A stretch of 45,923 nucleotides of DNA from Lachnospiraceae bacterium AM48-27BH (lineage in GTDB: Bacteria; Bacillota; Clostridia; Lachnospirales; Lachnospiraceae), in assembly GCA_003478355.1 (NCBI GenBank), contig QUFC01000035.1:1-45923 (forward strand). The letters are read 5' to 3'. The notes beneath the pieces are model-generated. The model had not been told where the DNA came from. It did no database searches and worked only from the letters and a program-made list of their open reading frames with translations. Both the position numbers and the translations under genes were made by a program. Positions 1-8,500 of this stretch are shown one piece after another. How positions within the stretch are numbered: the first letter of the stretch is position 1; each line of letters begins with the position of its first letter.

Positions 1-26
1 TGAACTGGTTTCTTTTGTTTTGCCAT
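1..26 (-). CDS. Partial start of a CDS running off the window, possibly an IS256-family transposase
   Basis: Only about eight codons are visible (MAKQKKPV). An ATG at 26-24 is preceded, on the - strand, by AGGAGG at 42-37 with a 10-base gap, which supports a real start. The short Lys-rich opening resembles the N termini of many clostridial IS256-type transposases. The sequence just upstream (about 80-100) contains a TTTTTCTGTAAAATA motif similar to IS256 terminal repeats. The identification rests on this resemblance alone; any other protein starting this way is possible. Confidence 0.3.
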
Positions 27-124
27 AGTAAAAGGCCCTCCTAATGATATTTATTGTATCATAGAAGGACCTTACTTAGGTTATTTTACAGAAAAAGTTT
101 CATAGGCTCGCAGCTTTTTTGCAT

Positions 125-268
125 GCTGTTCCAGATGCAGTTGATTTTTACTTGAGAAATGGTTTTGAATTTATGTTGCCAAACATGGAACCTTTTCATT
201 CCATCGATTCTGAATTTACACCAATGTTTCTTGCATTATATGAATTACATATCAACTTTGATGAATGA
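125..268 (+). pseudogene. C-terminal remnant of a GNAT-type acetyltransferase
   Basis: An open frame ending in TGA at 266-268 encodes AVPDAVDFYLRNGFEF followed by about 30 residues. The 'A-V-D-F-Y-x-R-N-G-F' stretch is the typical final helix and strand of the Gcn5-related N-acetyltransferase fold. There is no start codon or upstream acetyl-CoA-binding motif; the frame is open only to about position 80, where the sequence changes to the putative insertion-sequence end. The best reading is a GNAT gene whose 5' part was removed or displaced by the neighbouring mobile element. The match is by eye, so the family call is moderate. Confidence 0.45.
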
Positions 269-274
269 TAGTGA

Positions 275-760
275 TTAATTGTTGATATACCAAACATCCA
301 TTTCATCTTTGAACGGCTCTTCAAATCTGGAAAGTAATTTATTCATTAAGCCTTCATCTAAATAGAAGTCAGGTCCTCCATTTCCATTTTCTATTTGTTT
401 GTTTCTGGCTTTTATTTGAATTTGCCACTTGTCTGATGATACATCTATATAATGCCATTCATAGGAAACATCATTTTGTTTGAAGAATTTAGAAATTTCT
501 TTTCTGCCTTCATTCGTCCAGAAGCCCCAGTCTAATATGACATTCGCACCTGCATGGACAATTTCAACGGTCTTTTTTCTTAAATAATGATTGACTCTTT
601 CGGAAAAAATATTATAAAATTCACCCTGTTCATTATTTATTAATTCATAAGTCATTTCATCCCTGCTCAAAATAACTGCATGTTCTTTTTCTTTTAGTTT
701 ACGTGCATAGTAAGATTTCCCGCTGCAGATTTTTCCACAAATTAAGATAACTTTAGCCAT
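275..760 (-). CDS. P-loop ATP-binding kinase-like protein (AAA_33 type)
   Basis: This 161-residue protein starts MAKVILICGKICSGKSYYAR, with a Walker A motif GKICSGKS at about residues 9-16, followed by SRDEMTYEL, resembling the sensor/acceptor region of small zeta-toxin or polynucleotide-kinase-like P-loop kinases. A second conserved-looking block, VILDWGFWTNEGRKE (about 74-88), fits the Walker B region. The start has GGAGG eight bases upstream. Base composition is clearly more AT-rich than mutY next door, and it lies beside a mobile-element edge, so horizontal acquisition is likely. It is a single-gene unit. The substrate cannot be told; such proteins phosphorylate nucleic acid ends, small molecules or antibiotics. 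Confidence 0.6.
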   Translation of the reverse strand: MAKVILICGKICSGKSYYARKLKEKEHAVILSRDEMTYELINNEQGEFYNIFSERVNHYLRKKTVEIVHAGANVILDWGFWTNEGRKEISKFFKQNDVSYEWHYIDVSSDKWQIQIKARNKQIENGNGGPDFYLDEGLMNKLLSRFEEPFKDEMDVWYINN

Positions 761-878
761 ATAGTTTCCTCCATGTTCATTTGATTAAGTATAACATATG
801 ATCACATAAAAAGGCTATTCATAATGTGATTAATGGCTCTTGAAAAGTCCAAAATATAATGGCAGATATTACATCCAC

Positions 879-908
879 TTTACATCGAAAACCAGAATGT
901 GATATGAT
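879..908 (+). promoter_or_regulatory. Probable promoter for mutY
   Basis: TTTACA at 879-884 and TATGAT at 903-908 are separated by 18 bases, close to the vegetative sigma consensus, about 75 bases upstream of the mutY start. A second TATAAT at 855-860 lacks a well-placed -35 box. Confidence 0.45.
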
Positions 909-984
909 AAGGTACACGCAACAGAGAACTGACTTTCGAGTACACGTTTTCTATGCGTAAATCAGAAAACAAGGTGATACATTT

Positions 985-2100
985 ATGATAAATCATTTAT
1001 ATGAAGGTCTTCAGGTCCTGGAAAGTGAAGCGAAGCCTCTTTCTCCCATCGAGCGATTAAAAGCCATCAACGGGCCCTTACTTTCCTGGTATGACAGCCA
1101 TGCGCGGGTTCTGCCATGGAGAGAGACACCGGAGGCTTACCGGGTGTGGATCTCGGAGATCATGCTCCAACAGACCCGTGTGGAGGCCGTAAAGCCCTAT
1201 TATGCCCGTTTTATGGAAGCACTGCCGGACGTGAAAGCATTAGCGGAGGTGGAAGATGAGCGGCTGATGAAGCTGTGGGAAGGGTTAGGATATTATAACC
1301 GAGCCAGGAACTTGAAAAAGGCGGCGGGTGTGATCATATCCGACTATGGCGGACAGGTCCCGGAGACCTACGAGGAGCTGTTAAAGCTTCCAGGCATCGG
1401 CAGTTACACGGCAGGAGCCATTTCTTCTATCGCTTTTGGACATCCGGTTCCGGCAGTGGACGGCAATGTGCTTCGGGTCCTTTCCAGGGTGCTGGAAAGT
1501 CATGAGGATATCTTAAAGCAATCCGTGAAGAAGCATTTTGAAGAGCTGCTGCGGGAGACCATGCCGAAGGAACGTACCAGCGCATTTACCCAGGGAATGA
1601 TCGAGATTGGTGCTATCGTCTGTGTGCCGAACGGAAAGCCCAAATGCGAGGAGTGTCCGCTGGAATCCTTATGTCTGGCGGAACGTCACGGCTTACTGGA
1701 TTCGATCCCTTATAAAGCGCCGAAAAAGCCCCGTAAAATCGAGGAAAAAACCGTTCTTCTGATCTGCAGCAGCAAAAAGGCAGCGATCCGGAAACGGCCG
1801 GATCAGGGACTGCTGGCTTCCCTTTATGAATTTCCCAATACGGACCATTATCTGACGGCTGATGAGGTAAGAGAATATCTGGAAAAAGAACAGGGCGTGA
1901 CAGTAGAAAGCGTGGAACCGCTTGGAAATGCCAAACATATTTTCAGCCATGTGGAGTGGCATATGAATGGCTATCTGGTGCAGACAGATCAGATTCCTGG
2001 ACAGTATCTGGCAGTGGAGCGGCAGGAACTTCAAAACCGCTATGCGATTCCCAATGCATTTCAGGCATATTATCAGAAATTGATGGAGGTGCTGGCATGA
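985..2100 (+). CDS. mutY: A/G-specific adenine glycosylase MutY
   Basis: MutY removes adenine mispaired with 8-oxoguanine in DNA base-excision repair. The 371-residue length is normal. Visible features in order: the N-terminal catalytic domain with LPWRETPEAYRVWISEIMLQ (about residues 42-61), where the Glu is the expected catalytic acid; the helix-hairpin-helix LPGIGSYTAGAI with the nearby VDGNV block carrying the catalytic Asp; a four-cysteine cluster loop CVPNGKPKCEECPLESLC; and a C-terminal NUDIX-like domain that recognises 8-oxoG (LLASLYEFPN). The first cysteine gap is seven residues rather than the six of E. coli MutY. The stop codon overlaps the ATG of the next gene, so the two are translationally coupled. 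Confidence 0.95.
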   Translation: MINHLYEGLQVLESEAKPLSPIERLKAINGPLLSWYDSHARVLPWRETPEAYRVWISEIMLQQTRVEAVKPYYARFMEALPDVKALAEVEDERLMKLWEGLGYYNRARNLKKAAGVIISDYGGQVPETYEELLKLPGIGSYTAGAISSIAFGHPVPAVDGNVLRVLSRVLESHEDILKQSVKKHFEELLRETMPKERTSAFTQGMIEIGAIVCVPNGKPKCEECPLESLCLAERHGLLDSIPYKAPKKPRKIEEKTVLLICSSKKAAIRKRPDQGLLASLYEFPNTDHYLTADEVREYLEKEQGVTVESVEPLGNAKHIFSHVEWHMNGYLVQTDQIPGQYLAVERQELQNRYAIPNAFQAYYQKLMEVLA

Positions 2101-3008
2101 AAAAGGTCCTTTTTATTATCAATCCCACAGCGGGAAAAGAGCGGATGAAACGGTATCTGATGAGTGTTCTGGATCTGTTTACCAAGGCGGATTGGGATGT
2201 GACGGTCCATATTACCCAGGCGGCTCTGGATGCGACCAATGTGGCCCAAAAACAGGGGGCGGATTTTGATATGATCGTCTGCAGTGGTGGGGACGGCACT
2301 TTAAGCGAGACGATTTCCGGCATGACCAGACTTTATAGGCCACCGGTCCTGGGCTATATTCCAGCAGGGACCACCAACGATTTTGCCTCCAGTCTTCAGA
2401 TTTCTTCCAACACCATGAAAGCAGCTCAGACCGTGATAGACGGACATCCGCAGCCGGTGGATATCGGTTTTTTCTGTGAGGAAAGAACGTTCGTCTATGT
2501 AGCGGCTTTTGGCGCATTTACAGAGGTTTCTTACATGACCCCACAGGAAAAGAAAAATCTTCTGGGCCATCAGGCATATATGCTGGAAGGGGTAAAAAGC
2601 TTAACGAATCTGAAATCCTATACCATGACCGTAGAATCGGATGAAATGACACTGGAGGGGGATTTCATCTTCGGAATGGTAACCAATACCATCAGCGTCG
2701 GTGGTTTCAAGGGACTGGTGGCATCCAATGTACGTCTGGATGATGGGCTTTTTGAGGTACTTCTGATCCGGACGCCGAAAACACCAATGGAACTGACGAA
2801 TATACTCTCTTCCATGATCTTGAAAGAAGAGCAGAGTGAATATGTCTATCGTTTTAAGACCTCCCGCCTGACCATTCACGCGGAGGAACCAGTGGACTGG
2901 GTGTTAGATGGAGAATTTGGCGGAGCAAAAACGGATGTGGAGATCGTAAACCTGCAAAAACGGATCTCCATTATTTCTGGAATAAAGGAAATTGCTGCAG
3001 ATAGGTAG
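2097..3008 (+). CDS. Diacylglycerol/lipid kinase family protein (YegS/DagK-like)
   Basis: This 303-residue protein belongs to the DAGKc fold: NPTAGKER near the N terminus, SGGDGTLSETI (nucleotide-binding GGDGT motif) and PAGTTNDFASSL are all present, followed by the usual C-terminal beta domain with VDWVLDGEFG. Family members phosphorylate diacylglycerol or related lipids at the cytoplasmic membrane face, for example in recycling diacylglycerol from lipoteichoic acid synthesis. The start at 2097 is chosen because the ATG overlaps the mutY stop (ATGA) and gives the canonical MKKVLFIINPTAGK opening; an earlier in-frame ATG lies inside mutY. It ends in TAG, showing that TAG is a normal stop in this genome. 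The exact lipid substrate is unknown. Confidence 0.85.
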   Translation: MKKVLFIINPTAGKERMKRYLMSVLDLFTKADWDVTVHITQAALDATNVAQKQGADFDMIVCSGGDGTLSETISGMTRLYRPPVLGYIPAGTTNDFASSLQISSNTMKAAQTVIDGHPQPVDIGFFCEERTFVYVAAFGAFTEVSYMTPQEKKNLLGHQAYMLEGVKSLTNLKSYTMTVESDEMTLEGDFIFGMVTNTISVGGFKGLVASNVRLDDGLFEVLLIRTPKTPMELTNILSSMILKEEQSEYVYRFKTSRLTIHAEEPVDWVLDGEFGGAKTDVEIVNLQKRISIISGIKEIAADR

Positions 3009-3039
3009 GCATTTTCTGAATGGTTATAGCAAAATTTCC

Positions 3040-3068
3040 TTGAAAAATGTCTAAAAATGTTGTATAAT
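3040..3068 (+). promoter_or_regulatory. Promoter for rpoD
   Basis: TTGAAA at 3040-3045 and TATAAT at 3063-3068 are separated by 17 bases, about 50 bases upstream of the rpoD start. This is a near-consensus vegetative promoter. Confidence 0.75.
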
Positions 3069-3116
3069 GATTAATTGTGTAGCATCAAGAAACCAGGAAC
3101 GAGAAAGGGACGTTAA

Positions 3117-4247
3117 TTGGTGGAAAAAAGTACATTTTTAGAGAAACTCAAAAAGCTTGTAGAGCTTGCAAAAGGAAAGCATAACGCGCTGGATGTGACA
3201 GAGATCAATAATTTCTTCACAGGTGACGATCTTTCCACTGAGCAGATGGAGCAGATTTATTCCTATTTGGAAAACCACGGGATCGATGTGATTCCTGTCA
3301 TTGATGATAATCTGTTAGCTGAAGATCCGCTGCTTTTGGATGATGATGACGACGAGCGCTTTATGAAGGATTCCGATGAGGATGACATCGATCTGGATGC
3401 CATTGATCTTCTGGAAGGCATCGGTACCGAAGATCCGGTCCGTATGTATCTGAAGGAGATCGGTACAGTCCCACTTCTTTCCGCAGATGAGGAGATGGAA
3501 CTGGCAAAGAAAAAAGCAGAAGGTGACGAACAGGCAAAAGAACGCCTGATCGAAGCAAACCTGCGTCTGGTAGTGAGTATTGCGAAACGCTACACCGGCA
3601 GAGGCATGAGCTTCCTTGACTTAGTCCAGGAGGGAAACTTAGGTCTGATCAAGGGTGTAGAAAAGTTCGATTATACAAAAGGTTACAAGTTAAGTACATA
3701 TGCGACCTGGTGGATCAGACAGTCGGTCACAAGAGCCCTGGCAGATCAGGCACGTACCATCCGTGTACCAGTGCATATGGTGGAAACCATCAACAAGATG
3801 TCAAAGATGCAGCGAAAACTGACTCTGGAGCTGGGCTATGAGCCTTCCGTTGCCGAGTTAGCCGAGGCACTGGATATGTCTGAGGATAAGGTGATGGAGA
3901 TCATGCAGATTGCCAGAGAGCCAGCATCCCTGGAAACTCCAATCGGTGAAGAGGATGATTCCAACTTAGGTGATTTTGTTGCAGATAACAACATCGTAAC
4001 CCCGGAGGGTAACGTAGAGTCTGTGATGCTCAGAGAGCACATCGATGCGCTGCTTGGCGATCTGAAGGAACGTGAGCGTCAGGTTATCGTTCTCCGTTTC
4101 GGTCTGGAAGATGGACATCCGAGAACTCTGGAAGAAGTTGGAAAGGAATTCAACGTTACCAGAGAACGTATCCGTCAGATCGAGGCAAAAGCCTTAAGAA
4201 AACTGAGAAACCCGGTACGAAGTAAACGGATCCGTGATTTCCTGTAA
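3117..4247 (+). CDS. rpoD: RNA polymerase primary sigma factor (SigA/RpoD)
   Basis: The primary sigma factor directs core RNA polymerase to housekeeping promoters. The 376-residue protein has a region 1.1-like acidic N terminus, region 1.2 ([17 protein letters not shown]), region 2 with [16 protein letters not shown] and [16 protein letters not shown] (-10 recognition and melting), region 3, and region 4 ending in [16 protein letters not shown] (-35 recognition). The start is TTG at 3117 (GGGA six bases upstream) or GTG at 3120; both are non-ATG and differ by one residue. An Asp/Glu-rich stretch around residues 71-98 separates region 1.1 from 1.2. It follows mutY and the lipid kinase rather than the more usual dnaG, and has its own promoter and terminator. 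Confidence 0.95.
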   Translation: MVEKSTFLEKLKKLVELAKGKHNALDVTEINNFFTGDDLSTEQMEQIYSYLENHGIDVIPVIDDNLLAEDPLLLDDDDDERFMKDSDEDDIDLDAIDLLEGIGTEDPVRMYLKEIGTVPLLSADEEMELAKKKAEGDEQAKERLIEANLRLVVSIAKRYTGRGMSFLDLVQEGNLGLIKGVEKFDYTKGYKLSTYATWWIRQSVTRALADQARTIRVPVHMVETINKMSKMQRKLTLELGYEPSVAELAEALDMSEDKVMEIMQIAREPASLETPIGEEDDSNLGDFVADNNIVTPEGNVESVMLREHIDALLGDLKERERQVIVLRFGLEDGHPRTLEEVGKEFNVTRERIRQIEAKALRKLRNPVRSKRIRDFL

Positions 4248-4275
4248 TCGAAAATTAAATCAACAGTGAATTCAG

Positions 4276-4313
4276 GGCCTCCATTTCGGTAAAATTCCGA
4301 GATGGAGGTCTTT
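4276..4313 (+). terminator. Rho-independent terminator of rpoD
   Basis: A 14-base stem with two G-T pairs (GGCCTCCATTTCGG against CCGAGATGGAGGTC, 4276-4289 and 4297-4310) closes a 7-base loop and is followed by TTT. It lies 28 bases after the rpoD stop. Confidence 0.75.
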
Positions 4314-4346
4314 CCATCATCCGGAATAAAAGAAAGGAATCCATAT

Positions 4347-4958
4347 ATGAACCAGAGAAATTATCAGAAAGAATTAGATAAGGTGATCGATGGACTGGTA
4401 AAAGAGAACCGGGTGCCAAGTCTGCTGCTGCACAGCTGCTGCGCTCCATGCAGCAGTTATGTGCTGGAATATCTGTCCCAGTATTTTGAGATCACGATCT
4501 TGTTCTATAACCCTAATATTTACCCACCGGAGGAATACCAGGCAAGAGTTCACGAGGAAGAACGCCTGATCCGTGAAATGCACTTTAAACATCCGGTTCA
4601 TATGATTTCCGGTACTTATGATCCAGATGTTTATTATAAGGCTGTGAAGGGGTTGGAGAAAGAACCAGAAGGCGGTGCCCGTTGTGAAAAATGCTTTGAA
4701 CTGCGGCTTTCAGAGGCGGCCAGAGAGGCTAAAAAAGGCGGGTTTGATTATTTTACCACAACCCTGACCATAAGCCCGCTAAAGTCTGCTCCAACGCTGA
4801 ATACCATTGGAGAAAGGATCGGGGAAGAGGTGGGAGTTTCCTATCTGCCATCGGATTTTAAAAAGAAAAATGGATATAAACGTTCGGTAGAGCTTTCCGA
4901 GGAACATGGACTGTACCGACAGAATTATTGTGGTTGTGTCTATTCTATTCGCTCTTGA
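4347..4958 (+). CDS. queH: Epoxyqueuosine reductase QueH
   Basis: QueH reduces epoxyqueuosine to queuosine in tRNA, the last step of de novo queuosine synthesis, and is the non-cobalamin alternative to QueG. The 203-residue protein shows the family cysteine motifs: HSCCAPCSSY near the N terminus, GARCEKCFELRL in the middle and YCGCVYS at the C terminus, which bind an iron-sulfur cluster and a nearby metal. The start at 4347 has an AGAAAGGA ribosome binding site; an earlier in-frame ATG at 4302 lies inside the rpoD terminator and is unlikely. The queuosine theme recurs at 18.9-21.5 kb, where salvage genes sit behind a preQ1 riboswitch. The stop overlaps the -35 box of the ptsH promoter. Confidence 0.9.
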   Translation: MNQRNYQKELDKVIDGLVKENRVPSLLLHSCCAPCSSYVLEYLSQYFEITILFYNPNIYPPEEYQARVHEEERLIREMHFKHPVHMISGTYDPDVYYKAVKGLEKEPEGGARCEKCFELRLSEAAREAKKGGFDYFTTTLTISPLKSAPTLNTIGERIGEEVGVSYLPSDFKKKNGYKRSVELSEEHGLYRQNYCGCVYSIRS

Positions 4959-4983
4959 CACTATGGACAATTTGTACTAAAAT
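4955..4983 (+). promoter_or_regulatory. Promoter for ptsH
   Basis: A perfect TTGACA at 4955-4960 and TAAAAT at 4978-4983 with a 17-base spacer. The -35 box overlaps the queH stop codon. It drives a monocistronic HPr transcript ending at the hairpin at 5321-5366. Confidence 0.8.
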
Positions 4984-5031
4984 TTTATCCATGAGGGTTG
5001 TTTAAATCAAAAGGATAAGGAGATCAATATT

Positions 5032-5298
5032 ATGCTTACTAAAAATTTAACAGTAGTAAATCCATCCGGACTTCACTTAAGACCAGCAGGAGTTTTATCT
5101 CAGACCGCTATGAAATTTAAAAGTGATGTGATCATCGAGAGCGGTGAGAAGAGAATCGTTGCTAAGAGCGTTTTAAACGTTATGGCTGCAGGTATCAAGT
5201 GCGGTACAGAGATTACCCTGATCTGCGACGGCGAGGACGAGGCCGAGGCTATGAAGACCATTTCTGAGGCTATCGAGTCTGGTCTGGGCGAGATGTAA
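5032..5298 (+). CDS. ptsH: Phosphocarrier protein HPr
   Basis: HPr passes phosphate from enzyme I to the sugar-specific EIIA proteins of the phosphotransferase system and, in Firmicutes, also signals to CcpA when phosphorylated on Ser46. In this 88-residue protein the catalytic His15 lies in SGLHLRPAG and Ser46 in AKSVLNVM; both align by position with B. subtilis HPr, which separates it from Crh (Gln15). The block after Ser46 is VLNVMAAGI rather than the usual IMGVMSLGI. The gene stands alone, without ptsI, between its own promoter and terminator, so enzyme I must be encoded elsewhere. AAGGAGAT lies just upstream of the ATG. Confidence 0.93.
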   Translation: MLTKNLTVVNPSGLHLRPAGVLSQTAMKFKSDVIIESGEKRIVAKSVLNVMAAGIKCGTEITLICDGEDEAEAMKTISEAIESGLGEM

Positions 5299-5320
5299 TT
5301 TTTTTGAGTTTGTAGGTGAA

Positions 5321-5366
5321 GACTGCTGTTCCCGGAGAAGTGTTTCTCTGGGCAGCAGTCTTTTTT
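5321..5366 (+). terminator. Rho-independent terminator of ptsH
   Basis: A long stem pairing GACTGCTG...CCCGGAGAA with TTCTCTGGG...CAGCAGTC (5321-5339 and 5344-5360) is followed by six T residues. Confidence 0.85.
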
Positions 5367-5481
5367 ATGTCATAGGAAACCAAAATCAGAATATTTATAA
5401 TTATATAACGTTGTGTTTATTCAATTAAAGATACAACCGCATTATTGATATATTATCTGACAACTATATTCAAAAAAGTTA

Positions 5482-5510
5482 TTTACAAATGAAAAAAACT
5501 GTAGTATTAT
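5482..5510 (+). promoter_or_regulatory. Promoter for gltBD
   Basis: TTTACA at 5482-5487 and TATTAT at 5505-5510 with a 17-base spacer. This overlaps an upstream in-frame ATG at 5489, so translation must begin downstream, at 5573. The preceding 5370-5480 stretch is AT-rich with no gene. Confidence 0.65.
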
Positions 5511-5572
5511 CATTTCCAACAAGTTGCTTTATCCAAGTAAAGCATCCAATCTACATCAGAAAGGAAGAGACT

Positions 5573-8500
5573 ATGGAAGTAAGTCAGCAGGAGAAAAGGC
5601 CGGGTCTCTATGATCCCCGGTTTGAACATGATAACTGTGGAATTGGCGCTGTGGTGAATATCAAGGGTGTGAAAACGCATCAGACAGTAGAACAGGCGCT
5701 GCATATTGTAGAAAACCTGGAACACAGGGCAGGAAAAGATGGAGAAGGCAAGACTGGCGACGGTGTCGGTATCATGCTTCAGATTTCTCACAAGTTCTTC
5801 AAGAAGGTGACAAAACCTTTAGGAATCGATCTTGGTGAGGAACGGGAGTATGGTGTCGGCACCTTTTTCTTTCCTCAGGACATCCTGGCCAGAAATCAGG
5901 CCATGAAGATGTTTGAGATCATCGTGGAGAAAGAAGGATTGAAATTCCTTGGCTGGAGAGTGGTTCCAACCAACCAGGATCTGATCAGCGAGAAGGCCGT
6001 TGCCAAGATGCCATACATCGTTCAGTGCTTTGTGAAAAAACCGGCAGAGATGGCAAAGGGTCTGGATTTTGACCGCAGACTCTACGTGGTACGCCGTGTA
6101 TTTGAACAGAGTAATGATAATACCTATGTGGTTTCTTTAAGCAGCCGTACAATTGTATACAAAGGCATGTTCCTGGTAAAAGAGCTTCGGAAGTTCTTTC
6201 CGGATCTTCAGGATAAAGATTATGAATCTGCTCTGGCAACGGTACATTCCCGTTTCAGTACCAACACCAATCCAAGCTGGATGAGAGCTCATCCAAACCG
6301 GATCATCGTCCACAATGGCGAGATCAATACCATCCGCGGCAATGTAGATAAGATGCTTGCCAGAGAAGAGACCATGGAATCCGAGTTCTTCCGTTCTGAG
6401 ATGCACAAGGTACTGCCGATCATCAATCAGGAAGGCTCCGACTCTGCCATGTTAGATAATGCTCTGGAATTTATGATGATGAGCGGTATGGATCTTCCGC
6501 TGGCAGTCATGATCATGCTTCCGGCTCCATGGGCTCATGACAAGTCCATGCCTCAGGAAGTGAAGGATTTCTACCATTACTATGCAACCATGATGGAGCC
6601 GTGGGACGGACCTGCGTCCATCGTATTCAGCGATGGCGATCTGCTTGGCGCTGTTCTGGACCGCAACGGCCTGCGTCCTTCCAGATATTATATTACCGAT
6701 GACAATCATCTGATTTTGGCATCCGAGGTGGGTGCGATCGACATTGACCAGAGCCATGTAGTGAAAAAAGAGCGTTTAAGACCAGGAAAAATGCTTCTGG
6801 TAGATACAGGAAAGGGCAAGATCATTGATGATGAGGAGCTGAAGCATTATTATGCTTCCAGAAAGCCTTACGGTGAATGGCTGGACTCTAATCTGGTGCA
6901 GATGAAAGATCTGAAAATTCCAAATGAGGGAGTGCCACAGCTTTCCAAGACCAGACGGGCACAGCTTCAGAAAACTTATGGTTACACCTATGAGCAGTTT
7001 GATACCATGATCCTTCCAATGGCATTAAATGGAGCGGAACCGGCATCTGCTATGGGCTGCGACAGTCCGTTAGCGGTTCTTTCCAAGAAGCACCAGCCAT
7101 TGTTTAATTATTTCAAACAGCTGTTTGCCCAGGTAACCAACCCGCCAATCGATTCTATCCGTGAGGAGATCGTTACCTCCACCACCGTATATGTGGGTGA
7201 GGACGGTAACTTCTTAGAGGAGAAAGCAGACAACTGTAAGATCCTGGAAGTGTCCAATCCGATCCTGACCTGTACCGATCTGCTGAAGATCAAAAACATG
7301 AAGAAACCGGGATTTAAGGTTGAGGTGATCCCGATCACTTATTATAAGAACACTTCCCTGGCAAAAGCCATTGACCGGTTATTCCTGGAAGTGGATCGTG
7401 CCCACAGAGACGGTGCCAATATTATCATTTTGTCTGACCGTGATATTGATGAAAACCATGTGCCGATTCCTTCTCTGTTGGCCGTATCCGCCCTGCAGCA
7501 GCATCTGGTTAATACCAAGAAGAGAACTTCCGTTGCCCTGATCCTGGAGAGCGGCGAGCCGAGAGAGGTTCATCATTTTGCGACACTGTTAGGTTACGGT
7601 GCCTGCGCTATCAACCCGTACCTGGCTCATGAGTCGATCAAATACCTGATCGAGAGTGGTATGATGAATAAGGATTACTACGCAGCAGTGGACGATTATA
7701 ACTCCGCAGTTCTTCATGGAATCGTTAAGATTGCTTCCAAAATGGGTATTTCCACGATCCAGTCCTACTAGGGCTCCCAGATCTTTGAAGCCATCGGTAT
7801 CAGCAAGGAGGTTATTGATAAATATTTTACAAACACCGTCAGCCGTGTAGGAGGTATCACACTGGATGATATCGCCAATGACGTGGATACCCTCCATTCC
7901 GCAGCATTTGATCCACTTGGACTGGATGTGGATCTGACTCTGGACAGTGTTGGCAGCCATAAGATGCGTTCTGGACAGGAGGAGCATTTGTATAATCCTG
8001 TTACCATCCACCTGCTGCAGGAGGCTGCAAGAACCGGTAATTATGAGACCTTTAAGCAGTACACTCATGCACTGGATGGAGAAAATAAGACCATCCATCT
8101 GCGTGATCTGATTGATTTCCGTTATGATGAAAAAGGCGGTATTCCAATTGATCAGGTGGAAAGTGTGGAATCCATTGTGAAACGGTTTAAGACCGGAGCG
8201 ATGTCTTACGGTTCTATTTCTCAGGAAGCGCATGAAACGCTGGCGATTGCCATGAACCGGATCGGAGGCAAATCCAACAGCGGTGAAGGCGGCGAGAGTC
8301 TTGAGCGCTTATCCATCGGAGCAGATGGTCTGAACCGTTGTTCTGCCATCAAGCAGGTGGCTTCTGGACGTTTCGGCGTCACATCCCGTTACTTAGTCAG
8401 CGCAAAGGAAATCCAGATCAAGATGGCACAGGGCGCAAAACCTGGTGAAGGCGGACAGCTCCCTGGTAAAAAAGTATATCCGTGGGTAGCGAAAACCAGA

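Noticed and set aside
1956..2096. N-terminal extension of the lipid kinase starting at 1956
   Set aside because: It lies inside mutY and lacks family similarity; the ATG at 2097, overlapping the mutY stop, gives the canonical start.
4302..4346. Earlier start for QueH at 4302
   Set aside because: This start is inside the rpoD terminator stem; ATG at 4347 has a good ribosome binding site.
5489..5572. Earlier start for gltB at 5489
   Set aside because: It overlaps the promoter, and the propeptide before catalytic Cys would be far too long.
7769..7771. Genome-wide recoding of TAG
   Set aside because: Several intact genes here end in TAG (at 3008, 12403 and 13422), so TAG is used as a normal stop.
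7589..8233. Long - strand reading frame opposite gltB
   Set aside because: It is a shadow of the coding strand: no ribosome binding site and no recognisable domains.
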